Assembly: GCA_036311245.1 (NCBI GenBank)
Contig: JAXJQH010000030.1
Coordinates: 1 to 8,184, forward strand
Source: SIG578 sp036311245
Lineage (GTDB): Bacteria; Bacillota; Clostridia; Oscillospirales; Ruminococcaceae
Length of the DNA: 8,184 bases
Direction: 5' to 3'
The notes beneath the pieces are model-generated. The model was not told where the DNA came from, made no database searches, and was given only the letters and a program-made list of their open reading frames with translations. Shown here piece by piece: positions 1 to 6,993 of this stretch. The translations under genes and the position numbers were made by a program. The stretch's first letter is position 1. The number at the start of each line of letters is the position of its first letter.

Positions 1-123
1 AATTAATGATAAGTTTTTGAATCTTTTTGTATAATAATGTAGTTTTTTAATACCCGTTAATAAAATTAACATCATTGAAGCAAAAATACATAAATTACAA
101 CTTTTGTACAAAGTGTCTTTTAG
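1..123. other. AT-rich non-coding edge, no gene seen
   Basis: This stretch beyond the tRNA-Ser terminator is strikingly A+T rich compared with the genes to its right. I see no reading frame with a ribosome binding site and no RNA gene. It holds two small symmetric elements: GTTAAT-AAA-ATTAAC at 56-70 and the palindrome TTTGTACAAA at 103-112. Both could be chance in such AT-rich DNA. The stretch lies just past the 3' end of a tRNA gene, a position often used for integration, but no integrase or duplicated tRNA end is visible. Confidence 0.5.
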
Positions 124-157
124 TAATAAAAAAAGGCCTTGTGAAAACAAAGCCTTT
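124..157 (-). terminator. Rho-independent terminator of tRNA-Ser
   Basis: On the minus strand, seven bases beyond the encoded CCA, AAAGGC pairs with GCCTTT (plus strand 132-137 with 152-157). A mismatch follows, then an inner TTG/CAA pairing around a six-base loop. The descending arm runs into a U-rich tail of about seven Us, then ATTA. Only the minus-strand direction has a U tract, so it serves the tRNA gene. Confidence 0.8.
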
Positions 158-163
158 CGAATG

Positions 164-256
<93 letters not shown>

Positions 257-271
257 TCGGTGACAAATGAT

Positions 272-301
272 ATCATACCATATCCCTTGCCCAAATGTCA
301 A
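272..301 (-). promoter_or_regulatory. Sigma-A-type promoter of tRNA-Ser
   Basis: On the minus strand a perfect -35 TTGACA (296-301) is followed after 18 bases by -10 TATGAT (272-277). Transcription would start about 7 bases further on, close to 265, leaving a leader of only about nine bases before the tRNA 5' end at 256. A consensus -35 suits a strongly expressed stable RNA. Confidence 0.8.
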
Positions 302-328
302 GCGAATATGAGATAATTTTTTCCTGCC

Positions 329-349
329 GCGCCGCTTTTTATGCGGCGC
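329..349 (-). terminator. GC-rich stem-loop after rqcH, possible terminator
   Basis: A perfect 7-bp stem, GCGCCGC/GCGGCGC (329-335 with 343-349), closes a seven-base loop ten bases beyond the rqcH stop. It sits between rqcH and the tRNA-Ser promoter, where a terminator is expected. The minus-strand tail after the stem is purine-rich (AAAAAATTATC), not a U tract. It may therefore be a weak or factor-assisted terminator, or a 3'-end protecting hairpin. Confidence 0.45.
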
Positions 350-359
350 AGCTAATTTT

Positions 360-2111
360 CTATTTTACAGCGAGCTTTTGTGAGAGCTCAGGGTCGGGAG
401 CGACCACCGCGGTTTTGTAAAAATCATAGAATACCATACCGGGTTTGGCGCCCGATGGCTTTTTAACATTCTTTATAGTAGTGTAATCTACCGCTACCTT
501 GGAAGAATTCCTCGCCTTGCTGTTGTAGGCGGCAAGGCAGGCAGCCTCAGTAAGAGTTGAGTCGGGAACATCCTTGCCCTCGGTTATAATTATCGTGTGC
601 GAGCCGGGGATTTTCTGTGTATGCAGCCAAATATCGTTTTTTGCCGCCTCACGCAGCGTCAGCCTATCATTCTGAACATTGTTTCTGCCACAAAGAATGG
701 TGAATCCGTCCGATGAAATGTATTTAAGATAGGGGATAGCAGCTTTCATCTGCTTTTTATCCGCTTTTTTGCGGATATAGCGCTGCTCATATAGCTCATC
801 GCGAATGGCAGTAAGCTCAGCTTCGGAAGATGCGCGGGTGAGATTATCAAAAACCGAATCTATATAAGAAAGCTCGCTCTCACCGCTCTTTATAAGCTCT
901 GAGAGCATCTTTTCGGCGGTGTCTGCCTTGCGGTACTCGCTATAGTATTTCTGCGCATTAGCCGCAGGGGAAAGCCTTATATCGAGAGCAATCTCAATTT
1001 CACCTTGCGCCTCATCATAGAAATCAACAAGCCGAACTGAGGATTGACCCTTTTGAATGACACTCAAATTAGCGTAAAGTATATCACCTTTACGGTGCAA
1101 AAGCTCTTTGTCCTTGCACTTTTCAAGGTCGCTTCTCTGATTTGCGAGTTTTCTTGCAATTCGGTCAGAAATATTTACCACCGTTTTCAGCAAATCTCCG
1201 CTTTTTTGGCGCACACGCTCTAATCTGTCACGCTCGGTGTAAAAATCGTCAAGCAAACTGTCAAGACTGTCAAAAGAGCGGGCTGTCATAGTGTTCCCAT
1301 ACTGATGAATGGGGAAGAAGGAGAAATCCTTGGGAGTTCTGTTCTGGTCATAAAAGGCGGTGGGCTGAGGGTCAGATAAATATTTTTTAAGCTGAGAAAT
1401 AAAGAAGAAAAGCCTGTCAAACATATCATCGGTCATCTCACAGCAGAGAATATCGGTGTTTTTCGCAGCATAAAAAGCGCACTCGCGGCAGATAATGGGA
1501 GAAAAACCGCTGTAAAGATTTAAGAGCGCGCGGTTTAAAGGGATTTCTCCAAAGCCCTCAATATCCGACCTGATTTTCTCGTTTGAAAGCTCAAACAAGT
1601 TCTTTTTATCCTGAGCGGGAGGCAGCTCGTACTTTACCGAGGGCAGAACAAAGCGAACACTTGAAACATCAGCATTTACTCTGCGAACAGAGTCAACTAT
1701 AGCGCCGTTTTCATTTATCAGAATTATATTGCTGTTGTGTCCCATTATCTCAACGCAAAGGGTGACAATAGTAGGATCAGCAAGCTCGTTTAAAACCTCA
1801 AAATCAAGAAACAGCACTCGGTCAAGCCCAAGCTGGCGCACTCTCAGTAGCTTTCCGCCCGAAAGATGCTTTCTCAGTAGCATGCAGAACATCGGCGGTA
1901 CCTGCGGGTTTTCGGGCTGATTTTCGGTAAAATGAATTCGTGCCCCTGTTGCCCCCGCAGAAATGAGCAGCTTTCGGTTTCCGCTTTTATGGCGCAGCGA
2001 AAGAACAATGCAGTCGCGAGCAGGCTGTGAAACCTTTTCAACCCTCGCGCCCGCAAAGTCGCGGCTGAGCTTTTGTGCGATTATCGATAAACAAACTCCG
2101 TCAAGCGCCAT
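360..2111 (-). CDS. rqcH: RqcH, ribosome quality control NFACT protein
   Basis: Predicted Rqc2/NEMF-family factor (583 aa, near the usual bacterial length). In characterised relatives it binds stalled 50S subunits carrying peptidyl-tRNA and directs addition of C-terminal alanine tails that mark the nascent chain for proteolysis. It is often misnamed fibronectin-binding protein. The NFACT-N region covers about residues 1-200, with the family motif EIMGHNSNIIL near 121-131. Asp97-Arg98 (in GLDRVLF) match the DR pair needed for tailing in RqcH. A helix-hairpin-helix-like segment lies near 200-210 (SGFSP) and charged coiled-coil stretches run about 285-345 and 390-450. The NFACT-R domain spans about 464-565, with DIWLHTQKIPGSHTII at 493-508. 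The ATG start is preceded by AAGGAG (2122-2127), ten bases upstream. The gene is divergent from dnaX and ends in TAG. Family assignment is firm; alanine tailing here is inferred. Confidence 0.94.
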   Translation of the reverse strand: MALDGVCLSIIAQKLSRDFAGARVEKVSQPARDCIVLSLRHKSGNRKLLISAGATGARIHFTENQPENPQVPPMFCMLLRKHLSGGKLLRVRQLGLDRVLFLDFEVLNELADPTIVTLCVEIMGHNSNIILINENGAIVDSVRRVNADVSSVRFVLPSVKYELPPAQDKKNLFELSNEKIRSDIEGFGEIPLNRALLNLYSGFSPIICRECAFYAAKNTDILCCEMTDDMFDRLFFFISQLKKYLSDPQPTAFYDQNRTPKDFSFFPIHQYGNTMTARSFDSLDSLLDDFYTERDRLERVRQKSGDLLKTVVNISDRIARKLANQRSDLEKCKDKELLHRKGDILYANLSVIQKGQSSVRLVDFYDEAQGEIEIALDIRLSPAANAQKYYSEYRKADTAEKMLSELIKSGESELSYIDSVFDNLTRASSEAELTAIRDELYEQRYIRKKADKKQMKAAIPYLKYISSDGFTILCGRNNVQNDRLTLREAAKNDIWLHTQKIPGSHTIIITEGKDVPDSTLTEAACLAAYNSKARNSSKVAVDYTTIKNVKKPSGAKPGMVFYDFYKTAVVAPDPELSQKLAVK

Positions 2112-2140
2112 TTAACCTTTTCTCCTTACGATTTTTAATT

Positions 2141-2169
2141 ATCATACCACAAAGCGTCCTATTTTTCAA
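2141..2169 (-). promoter_or_regulatory. Sigma-A-type promoter of rqcH
   Basis: On the minus strand -35 TTGAAA (2164-2169) and -10 TATGAT (2141-2146) are 17 bases apart. The bases TGG just before the -10 form an extended -10 element. The predicted start near 2134 gives a leader of about 22 bases before the ATG, containing the AAGGAG ribosome binding site. Confidence 0.8.
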
Positions 2170-2191
2170 TGCCGAATACGGTTTTTTTGAA

Positions 2192-2220
2192 TTGACATTA
2201 TGTCGTAAAAAAGATATAAT
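2192..2220 (+). promoter_or_regulatory. Consensus sigma-A promoter of the dnaX operon
   Basis: A perfect -35 TTGACA (2192-2197) and perfect -10 TATAAT (2215-2220) are separated by the optimal 17 bases. Transcription should start about 2227, giving a leader of roughly 27 bases with GGGAGG at 2241-2246. It lies back to back with the rqcH promoter, with 22 bases between the two -35 boxes. It probably drives dnaX and the five tightly packed genes after it. Confidence 0.88.
2194..2204. promoter_or_regulatory. Dyad GACAT-T-ATGTC overlapping the dnaX -35 box
   Basis: An exact 5-bp inverted repeat with one central base starts inside the TTGACA box and continues into the spacer. A protein bound here would cover the dnaX -35 and sit close to the rqcH -35. 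It could be a repressor site for the divergent pair. The short length means chance cannot be excluded. Confidence 0.3.
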
Positions 2221-2253
2221 ATTATAACAGAATATAATGGGGGAGGAATTGGT

Positions 2254-3876
2254 ATGCACAAAGCGCTTTACCGCAAATGGCGCCCGCAGATTTTTGAGGA
2301 TGTCATCGGTCAGGATTATATCGTTACTGTCTTGAAAAATCAGGTCGCAACGGGAAAAGTGGGACACGCTTACCTGTTTACAGGCTCCCGCGGAACAGGT
2401 AAAACCACCTGCGCCAAGATTTTTTCAAAAGCAGTAAACTGCGAGTGCAATGTAAACGGCGACCCCTGCCGTTCCTGCCATATCTGTCAGAGTGTTGGAA
2501 ACGGGTCTGCCATAGATGTTGTTGAGATAGATGCCGCCAGCCATACGGGTGTTGACAATATCAGAGATATTATCGAGGAATCGGCATTTCTCCCCGCAGT
2601 TTGCAAATATAGAGTTTATATCATAGACGAGGCTCATATGCTCAGCACAAGCGCCTTTAATGCACTTTTAAAAATTATGGAAGAGCCTCCCGCCCACGTA
2701 ATTTTCATTCTTGCAACCACCGAGGTTCATCAGGTTCCCGTAACTATCATTTCGCGCTGCCAGCGCTTTGATTTTTCCCGCATTGAGGACAGTCTTATCG
2801 TCTCTCAGCTTTTAAAGGTAGCTGATGGCGAGGGTATACAGCTTGATGAGGACGCTGCAGAGGTAATCGCCCGCCTTGCTGATGGAGGTATGCGTGATGC
2901 GCTCTCGCTTTTTGACCAGTGCGCCTCATTTGACAATCACGTTACCCGCAGCGTTGTTTCCAAGGTTTCAGGTCAGGCAGACCGCTCGTTTATTTTAGAA
3001 ATGGCAGAGGCAGTCGCAAATGAAAATGCCGCCGTAGCCTTAAAGCTGACTCGGCAGGCACACAGCACCTCGCTTTCCTTTAGCTTTATAACCTCAGAGC
3101 TGATTTCGTTTTACCGAGATGTTATGATTGCAAAATCAGTAGGCTGCAATGATAGTGACCTGTTTGCTATTGGAACAGATTTAGAGGCACTCTCAAGCTA
3201 TGCCGCTAAAATGTCGCTTTCGCAGATAATGTTCTGCCTTGACACCCTTAGTGAGACCCTCAACACCCTCGGAAAATCAGCCTATCCTAATGTACTGTTC
3301 GAGCAATGTATGATAAAGCTCTGCTCGCCATTTTTAATTAGTGACCCCGAGGCAATCTTAGCCCGCCTTGAAAAGCTGGAAAAACGCCTGCTTTCAGTGC
3401 CCGCTGATTTTTCGCCCTTTGCGGCACCTGTAAAGTCAGAGAATATGCATGAGGCAGCACCCCAGACTACTGAAAATAAACAAATCGCTGCCCCAAAAGC
3501 TCCCGAGGCGCCAAAAGCTCCCGCAGCTCCTGCGGCAACGCCTGCCAACGGCAAACAGCCATTTGAGCTTTGGGACAAGGTGCTTTCTGCGCTATCACTG
3601 AGCAACCCACCGCTGCTTGGCGCACTTAGACAGTCAAAGGCTTATATAGAAAATGATATAGTTTATATCGACACAAATGACTTTTCGTTTGCGATACTCA
3701 AGGGCAGCGAGCAAAACAAGCAGAGCTTGAAATCTGCTGTAGCTGCTGTTTCGGGAAAGCCGCTCAAGATTGCGCAGTATAAAGAAAATACTCCGTCGGC
3801 TGTGTCCAACAGTAATGCTATGGCGGAAATTTTAAAGAGAGCTGCCCGCAACGGAGTGGATATTCATAAAGATTAA
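2254..3876 (+). CDS. dnaX: DNA polymerase III subunit gamma/tau
   Basis: Clamp-loader ATPase that loads the beta sliding clamp and ties it to the replicative polymerase (540 aa). The AAA+ module fills about residues 1-180: Walker A GSRGTGKT at 44-51, a zinc-binding set at Cys63, Cys72, Cys75 and Cys78, Walker B VYIIDEAH at 121-128, and the SRC motif at 167-169 with arginine finger Arg168. The lid and oligomerisation domains follow to about 360. Then comes an Ala/Pro/Lys-rich linker (about 400-433) and a compact C-terminal domain (about 436-510) resembling the tau-specific region of Firmicute proteins. The ATG has GGAGG seven bases upstream. I see no A-AAA-AAG slippery site of the E. coli type, so probably only the full-length form is made. 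It is the first gene of the operon; the next gene's ribosome binding site overlaps its stop. Confidence 0.97.
   Translation: MHKALYRKWRPQIFEDVIGQDYIVTVLKNQVATGKVGHAYLFTGSRGTGKTTCAKIFSKAVNCECNVNGDPCRSCHICQSVGNGSAIDVVEIDAASHTGVDNIRDIIEESAFLPAVCKYRVYIIDEAHMLSTSAFNALLKIMEEPPAHVIFILATTEVHQVPVTIISRCQRFDFSRIEDSLIVSQLLKVADGEGIQLDEDAAEVIARLADGGMRDALSLFDQCASFDNHVTRSVVSKVSGQADRSFILEMAEAVANENAAVALKLTRQAHSTSLSFSFITSELISFYRDVMIAKSVGCNDSDLFAIGTDLEALSSYAAKMSLSQIMFCLDTLSETLNTLGKSAYPNVLFEQCMIKLCSPFLISDPEAILARLEKLEKRLLSVPADFSPFAAPVKSENMHEAAPQTTENKQIAAPKAPEAPKAPAAPAATPANGKQPFELWDKVLSALSLSNPPLLGALRQSKAYIENDIVYIDTNDFSFAILKGSEQNKQSLKSAVAAVSGKPLKIAQYKENTPSAVSNSNAMAEILKRAARNGVDIHKD
3493..3523 (+). repeat. Short direct repeat in the dnaX linker
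   Basis: CCAAAAGCTCCCG occurs at 3493-3505 and again at 3511-3523, a period of 18 bases (six codons). It encodes the KAPEAPKAPAAP-type flexible linker between the AAA+ core and the C-terminal domain of DnaX. This looks like in-frame repeat expansion in a disordered linker, where length may vary between strains. Confidence 0.8.
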
Positions 3877-3887
3877 GGAGCCTTAAG

Positions 3888-4616
3888 ATGAACGAATTGT
3901 CATCGCTTTTAGACCGCTATAAAAGTATAGTGGTTTTTGACACCGAAACAACAGGGCTTAATTTCAGCACCGACCAAATAATAGAGCTTGCGGCTGTAAA
4001 AATCATAAAAAACGAGCGCGGTAAGGTAGTAATTGACAGCGAAATGGATGAGTTTATCAGCCTTCCTGAGGGACAAAAGCTTGACCCATTTGTTGTAAAC
4101 CTTACAGGCATCACAGACGAAATGCTGCTCGAAAAGGGAATAAGCTACAAAGAGGCGGCAAAGCTTTTCTATGATATGTCCTGCGATGGACCTACCTTGC
4201 TTGTCGCGCATAATGCACAGTTTGACTTGATGTTTACAAGAAATCTGCTTCGCGGCTGTAAATATAGCTGCTGCCTCGATTTCCTTGACACTCTGACTGT
4301 GTATAAGGATAGGCGACCCTACCCACACAAGCTTAAGGATGCCATAACGGCATATGGGCTTGACGGTAAGGTGCAAAACAGCCACCGCGCTATTGACGAT
4401 GTTAAGGCTCTTGTCGAAGTGCTTATGGCAATGGACAGTGAGCGCCCCGATTTAGAGCAGTACATAAACCTTTTCGGGTTTAACCCCAAATATGGCATCA
4501 GCGGCGAAAAAATACGCGGTGTCAGATATGTCCCACAAAGTTATCACGATAAGAAAACCCTCGTTGAGGAAACCCTTTACTCATATTTGAGAAAAGTTCC
4601 CTCGGCAGCGGTTTAA
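3888..4616 (+). CDS. DnaQ-like DEDDh 3'-5' exonuclease
   Basis: Stand-alone 3'-5' exonuclease of the DnaQ/PolC-epsilon type (242 aa), expected to use two metal ions to trim DNA or RNA 3' ends. All acidic motifs are present: ExoI FDTETTGL with Asp18 and Glu20, ExoII HNAQFDLMF with Asp113, and ExoIII SHRAIDD with His166 and Asp171 (H-x4-D), making it the DEDDh subtype. The exonuclease fold covers about residues 14-183. A C-terminal extension of about 55 residues (QYINLFGFNPKYG onward) lies outside the catalytic core. AAGGAG overlaps the dnaX stop, seven bases before the ATG, so the two are likely co-translated. Its place between dnaX and ebfC suggests a replication or repair role, perhaps proofreading for a DnaE-type polymerase, but this is not shown. 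It is too short to be PolC and lacks DinG-type helicase domains. Confidence 0.9.
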   Translation: MNELSSLLDRYKSIVVFDTETTGLNFSTDQIIELAAVKIIKNERGKVVIDSEMDEFISLPEGQKLDPFVVNLTGITDEMLLEKGISYKEAAKLFYDMSCDGPTLLVAHNAQFDLMFTRNLLRGCKYSCCLDFLDTLTVYKDRRPYPHKLKDAITAYGLDGKVQNSHRAIDDVKALVEVLMAMDSERPDLEQYINLFGFNPKYGISGEKIRGVRYVPQSYHDKKTLVEETLYSYLRKVPSAAV

Positions 4617-4637
4617 AAACAGAAAGGATAGATCAAA

Positions 4638-4988
4638 ATGAAAGCAAGACTTCCGCAGGGCTACGGCTCTAATGGTATGAACCCCAATAATATGATGAAA
4701 CAAGTGCAGAAAATGCAGGCAGATATGCAGGCGGCACAGGAGGAGCTTGAGCAAAAGGAGTATACCTCTGTTGTCGGCGGCGGCGCAGTTGAGATTACTA
4801 TGACGGGTAAAAAGAGTGTAACTTCGGTTAAAATCAAACCCGAGGTTGTCGACCCCGACGATGTCGAGATGCTCGAGGATCTTATTGTTGCAGCCGTTAA
4901 CGATGTTATTTCCAAGGTTGAAAACGATTCTTCCGAAACTATGCAGCAGATAACTGGCTCTATGCCTAATATCCCAGGTCTTTTCTAA
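4638..4988 (+). CDS. ebfC: YbaB/EbfC nucleoid-associated protein
   Basis: Small DNA-binding, nucleoid-associated protein of the YbaB/EbfC family (116 aa, the usual length). Family members are dimers that bind DNA and are nearly always encoded between dnaX and recR. The N-terminus is Gly/Asn/Met-rich (MNPNNMMKQVQKMQADM, about 14-30) and leads into a long helix to about residue 42. Next comes the conserved beta-sheet part with VVGGGAVEITMTGKKSV (about 45-61) and a short helix with EDLIVAAVNDV (80-90). The C-terminus is GSMPNIPGLF, typical of the family. AGAAAGGA lies nine bases before the ATG. It sits 21 bases after the exonuclease and 27 bases before recR, consistent with one operon. Confidence 0.95.
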   Translation: MKARLPQGYGSNGMNPNNMMKQVQKMQADMQAAQEELEQKEYTSVVGGGAVEITMTGKKSVTSVKIKPEVVDPDDVEMLEDLIVAAVNDVISKVENDSSETMQQITGSMPNIPGLF

Positions 4989-5015
4989 ACCTTAATTTGA
5001 AAGGAACTATCTTTT

Positions 5016-5618
5016 ATGAGCTCAACCGTTCCTAGCCTTGTAAAGCTTATAGAACAGTTTGAAAAGCTGCCCGGCATTGGCAGAAAATCGGCGCAGAGAA
5101 TGGCATTTTTTATGCTTTCGCAGCCGCTTGAGAGGGCAGAGGAGTTTGCAAACGCAGTTGTAACAGCGCATAAATCCATTCGCCGCTGCGGCGTTTGCTG
5201 CAACCTCTCTGAGCAGGAAATCTGCCCCGTCTGCAGTGACCCGATGCGTGACAGAACAACCGTTTGTATAGTCGAAAGCCCGCGTGATGTTATGAGCTTT
5301 GAGCGGGTAGGGGAATACCGCGGACTTTATCACGTTCTGCACGGCCTTATTTCTCCCCTTGATAACATCGGCCCTGATGCTATCTGTATAGATGAGCTTG
5401 TCCGCCGCCTTGATGAGGGAGAAATAAAAGAAGCAATTATGGCAACGGGCGCCACTACCGAGGGTGAGGCTACCGCTATTTATATTTCAAATAAAATTTT
5501 AAAGCCAAGAGGTATCAAGGTTACAAGACTCTCTTACGGTATCCCCATCGGCAGTAATCTTGAGTATGCCGACGAGATGACGCTGCTGAGAGCACTGAAA
5601 GACAGAAACGAATTTTAA
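5016..5618 (+). CDS. recR: Recombination mediator RecR
   Basis: Recombination mediator that, with RecO (and RecF), helps load RecA on gapped single-stranded DNA (200 aa, the canonical length). The order of parts is complete: helix-hairpin-helix LPGIGRKSAQR at 18-28, a zinc finger with Cys58, Cys61, Cys70 and Cys73, and a Toprim domain from about 81 to 175. The Toprim domain shows acidic VCIVESPRDV with Glu87 and the GATTEGEATAIY segment with Glu149. The C-terminal segment LEYADEMTLLRAL is the usual Walker B-like end. The ATG has AAGGA ten bases upstream. It follows ebfC as in most bacteria and is 30 bases before smpB, which is not its usual partner and may mark a local operon extension. Confidence 0.97.
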   Translation: MSSTVPSLVKLIEQFEKLPGIGRKSAQRMAFFMLSQPLERAEEFANAVVTAHKSIRRCGVCCNLSEQEICPVCSDPMRDRTTVCIVESPRDVMSFERVGEYRGLYHVLHGLISPLDNIGPDAICIDELVRRLDEGEIKEAIMATGATTEGEATAIYISNKILKPRGIKVTRLSYGIPIGSNLEYADEMTLLRALKDRNEF

Positions 5619-5648
5619 TTTTAGATTAAAAGAAGGTGAGGTGAACAA

Positions 5649-6122
5649 ATGGTAGAGGATAAAAACCGCAATATAACCCAAAACCGTAAAGCTTTCCACG
5701 ATTATTTTATTGATGAAAGCTTTGAGGCGGGAATAGAGCTATTCGGAACAGAGGTTAAGTCTATCCGCATGGGCGGTGTTAATTTAAAGGACTCCTATTG
5801 CGAGATAGATAAAGGCGAGCTGTTTGTTCACGGAATGCATATAAGTCCCTACGAAAAGGGTAATATTTTTAATAAAGATCCGTTGCGTCCCAAAAAGCTC
5901 TTAATGCACAAAAGGGAAATAAACCGCCTTTTTGGGCTTGTAAAGCGAGATGGCTTTACACTAATCCCGCTCTCTCTTTATTTTAAGGGCAGCCGCGTAA
6001 AGATGTCACTCGGGCTTTGCCGAGGCAAAAAACTTTATGATAAACGCGAGGATGCCGCAAAGAGAGATGCGAAGCGCGAAATCGAAAGAAATTTAAAATC
6101 AAGACAACGAGGTGAAGACTAA
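5649..6122 (+). CDS. smpB: SsrA-binding protein SmpB
   Basis: Protein partner of tmRNA in trans-translation: it binds the tRNA-like domain of ssrA and brings it to stalled ribosomes, where its C-terminal tail occupies the empty mRNA channel (157 aa, normal length). Seen in the sequence: the beta-barrel signature GIELFGTEVKSIRMGGVNLKD (about 28-48, here split by one variable residue), RPKKLLMHKREI at 80-91, and LCRGKKLYDKRE at 123-134. These are followed by the basic tail KRDAKREIERNLKSRQRG that forms a helix in the mRNA path. AAGGTGAGGTG precedes the ATG by five bases. Its RNA partner ssrA is 0.9 kb downstream, separated by one coupled gene, so both can be made together. Confidence 0.97.
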   Translation: MVEDKNRNITQNRKAFHDYFIDESFEAGIELFGTEVKSIRMGGVNLKDSYCEIDKGELFVHGMHISPYEKGNIFNKDPLRPKKLLMHKREINRLFGLVKRDGFTLIPLSLYFKGSRVKMSLGLCRGKKLYDKREDAAKRDAKREIERNLKSRQRGED

Positions 6123-6931
6123 TGATATGCGAAAAATTTAATCTTAATGTAAAAACCGACGGACAAAATCCCGAATACACCGCAGCCCTTACAAGCTATA
6201 TTCCTAATGTAGGCGTTTCTAAGGTCGAGGGAGGAAGAAGAGCGGTTGTTGTGTGCCCCGGCGGTGGATATAGAAATCGCGCGCCGCACGAGGCTGAGCC
6301 TATTGCTCTTTACTTTGCTGCTGCAGGAATTGCCGCTTTTGTGCTCGATTACAGTATAATTCCCGCTCGATTTCCTCAGGCAGTCTGCGAGGCAGCACAG
6401 GCGGTAAAGCTTGTTCGTGATAATGCTGAAAAATGGGGGATTAATCCCGATAAAATAATGGTTTGCGGATTTTCAGCGGGGGGACACCTTGCTGCAAGCC
6501 TTGGAGTTTTCTATGATAAACCTGAGGTGCTCGAAAATTTAGGTTGCACCGCCGAGGATTGCAAACCCAACGGTATGATTTTAGGCTATCCCGTTATTTC
6601 GGGCGGAGAGTATGCCCATAAAGGCTCTTTTGAAAGACTCACAGGCTGCGAGTATGACGCTGAGAAAGCGGAAAAACTCTCCATTGAAAAGCTTGTATCT
6701 TGCTCAACTCCGCCTGCATTTGTATGGCACACCTTTGAGGATACCACAGTTCCCGTTCAGAACAGCCTGCTTTTTGCAAAGGCTCTTGCTGATAATAATG
6801 TAAACTGCGAGCTTCATATCTATCCTCACTCAGAACACGGCGCCGCTCTTGCAAACGGTGTTGCGGGAAGATATGTTTTAGAGGCAAAAGAGTGGACGCA
6901 GAATGCAGTGCGCTGGATAAATAATCTATAA
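6122..6931 (+). CDS. Alpha/beta-hydrolase, BD-FAE esterase-like
   Basis: Predicted cytoplasmic serine hydrolase of the alpha/beta-hydrolase fold (269 aa), closest in pattern to BD-FAE/acetyl-xylan-esterase-like carbohydrate esterases. The oxyanion-hole segment CPGGGY is at 45-50. The nucleophile elbow GFSAGG is at 116-121 with Ser118, the likely acid Asp207 lies in TFEDTTVPV, and the likely base His239 lies in PHSEHG. No signal peptide is seen, so any substrate would be an imported, acylated sugar or another small ester; this is inference. Its ATG overlaps the smpB TAA by one base (TAATG), with GAGGTG seven bases upstream inside smpB, so translation is coupled. It is unrelated by family to trans-translation and may be a passenger. 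A peptidase (S9-like) activity is a less likely alternative. Confidence 0.85.
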   Translation: MICEKFNLNVKTDGQNPEYTAALTSYIPNVGVSKVEGGRRAVVVCPGGGYRNRAPHEAEPIALYFAAAGIAAFVLDYSIIPARFPQAVCEAAQAVKLVRDNAEKWGINPDKIMVCGFSAGGHLAASLGVFYDKPEVLENLGCTAEDCKPNGMILGYPVISGGEYAHKGSFERLTGCEYDAEKAEKLSIEKLVSCSTPPAFVWHTFEDTTVPVQNSLLFAKALADNNVNCELHIYPHSEHGAALANGVAGRYVLEAKEWTQNAVRWINNL

Positions 6932-6938
6932 AAAACTA

Positions 6939-6987
6939 CTCGCATTTTTTGCCCGTTTGTGATATAATAATAGGGCAGCAATGCGAG
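6939..6987 (+). promoter_or_regulatory. ssrA promoter with extended -10 inside a dyad
   Basis: TGA-TATAAT (6960-6968) is an extended -10 element with a perfect -10 hexamer. No good -35 exists 17-18 bases upstream (best CTCGCA, about half matching), consistent with reliance on the extended -10. The start would be near 6975, leaving a leader of about 19 bases to be removed by RNase P. The promoter is framed by nested inverted repeats: outer CTCGCAT (6939-6945) with ATGCGAG (6981-6987), and inner TGCCC (6950-6954) with GGGCA (6973-6977). This arrangement could be a regulatory site or a foldable read-through leader. Confidence 0.7.
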
Positions 6988-6993
6988 ATACTC

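Noticed and set aside
103..112. TTTGTACAAA resembling a phage att-site core
   Set aside because: A 10-bp palindrome in very AT-rich DNA is weak evidence; no integrase, arm-type sites or second copy is visible.
2101..2367. Minus-strand 88-codon open frame spanning the divergent spacer and the dnaX start
   Set aside because: It covers both promoters and overlaps rqcH and dnaX in other frames; no ribosome binding site or recognisable domain.
3282..3605. Minus-strand Ala/Gly-rich open frame inside dnaX
   Set aside because: It is the complement of the repetitive Ala/Pro linker of DnaX; its composition comes from that repeat.
2254..3876. Programmed frameshift producing a short gamma form of DnaX
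   Set aside because: I looked for an A-AAA-AAG-type slippery heptamer followed by a hairpin and found none.
3909..4385. Minus-strand 158-codon open frame inside the exonuclease gene
   Set aside because: The plus-strand frame has complete DEDDh motifs, a ribosome binding site and operon context; the antisense frame has none of these.
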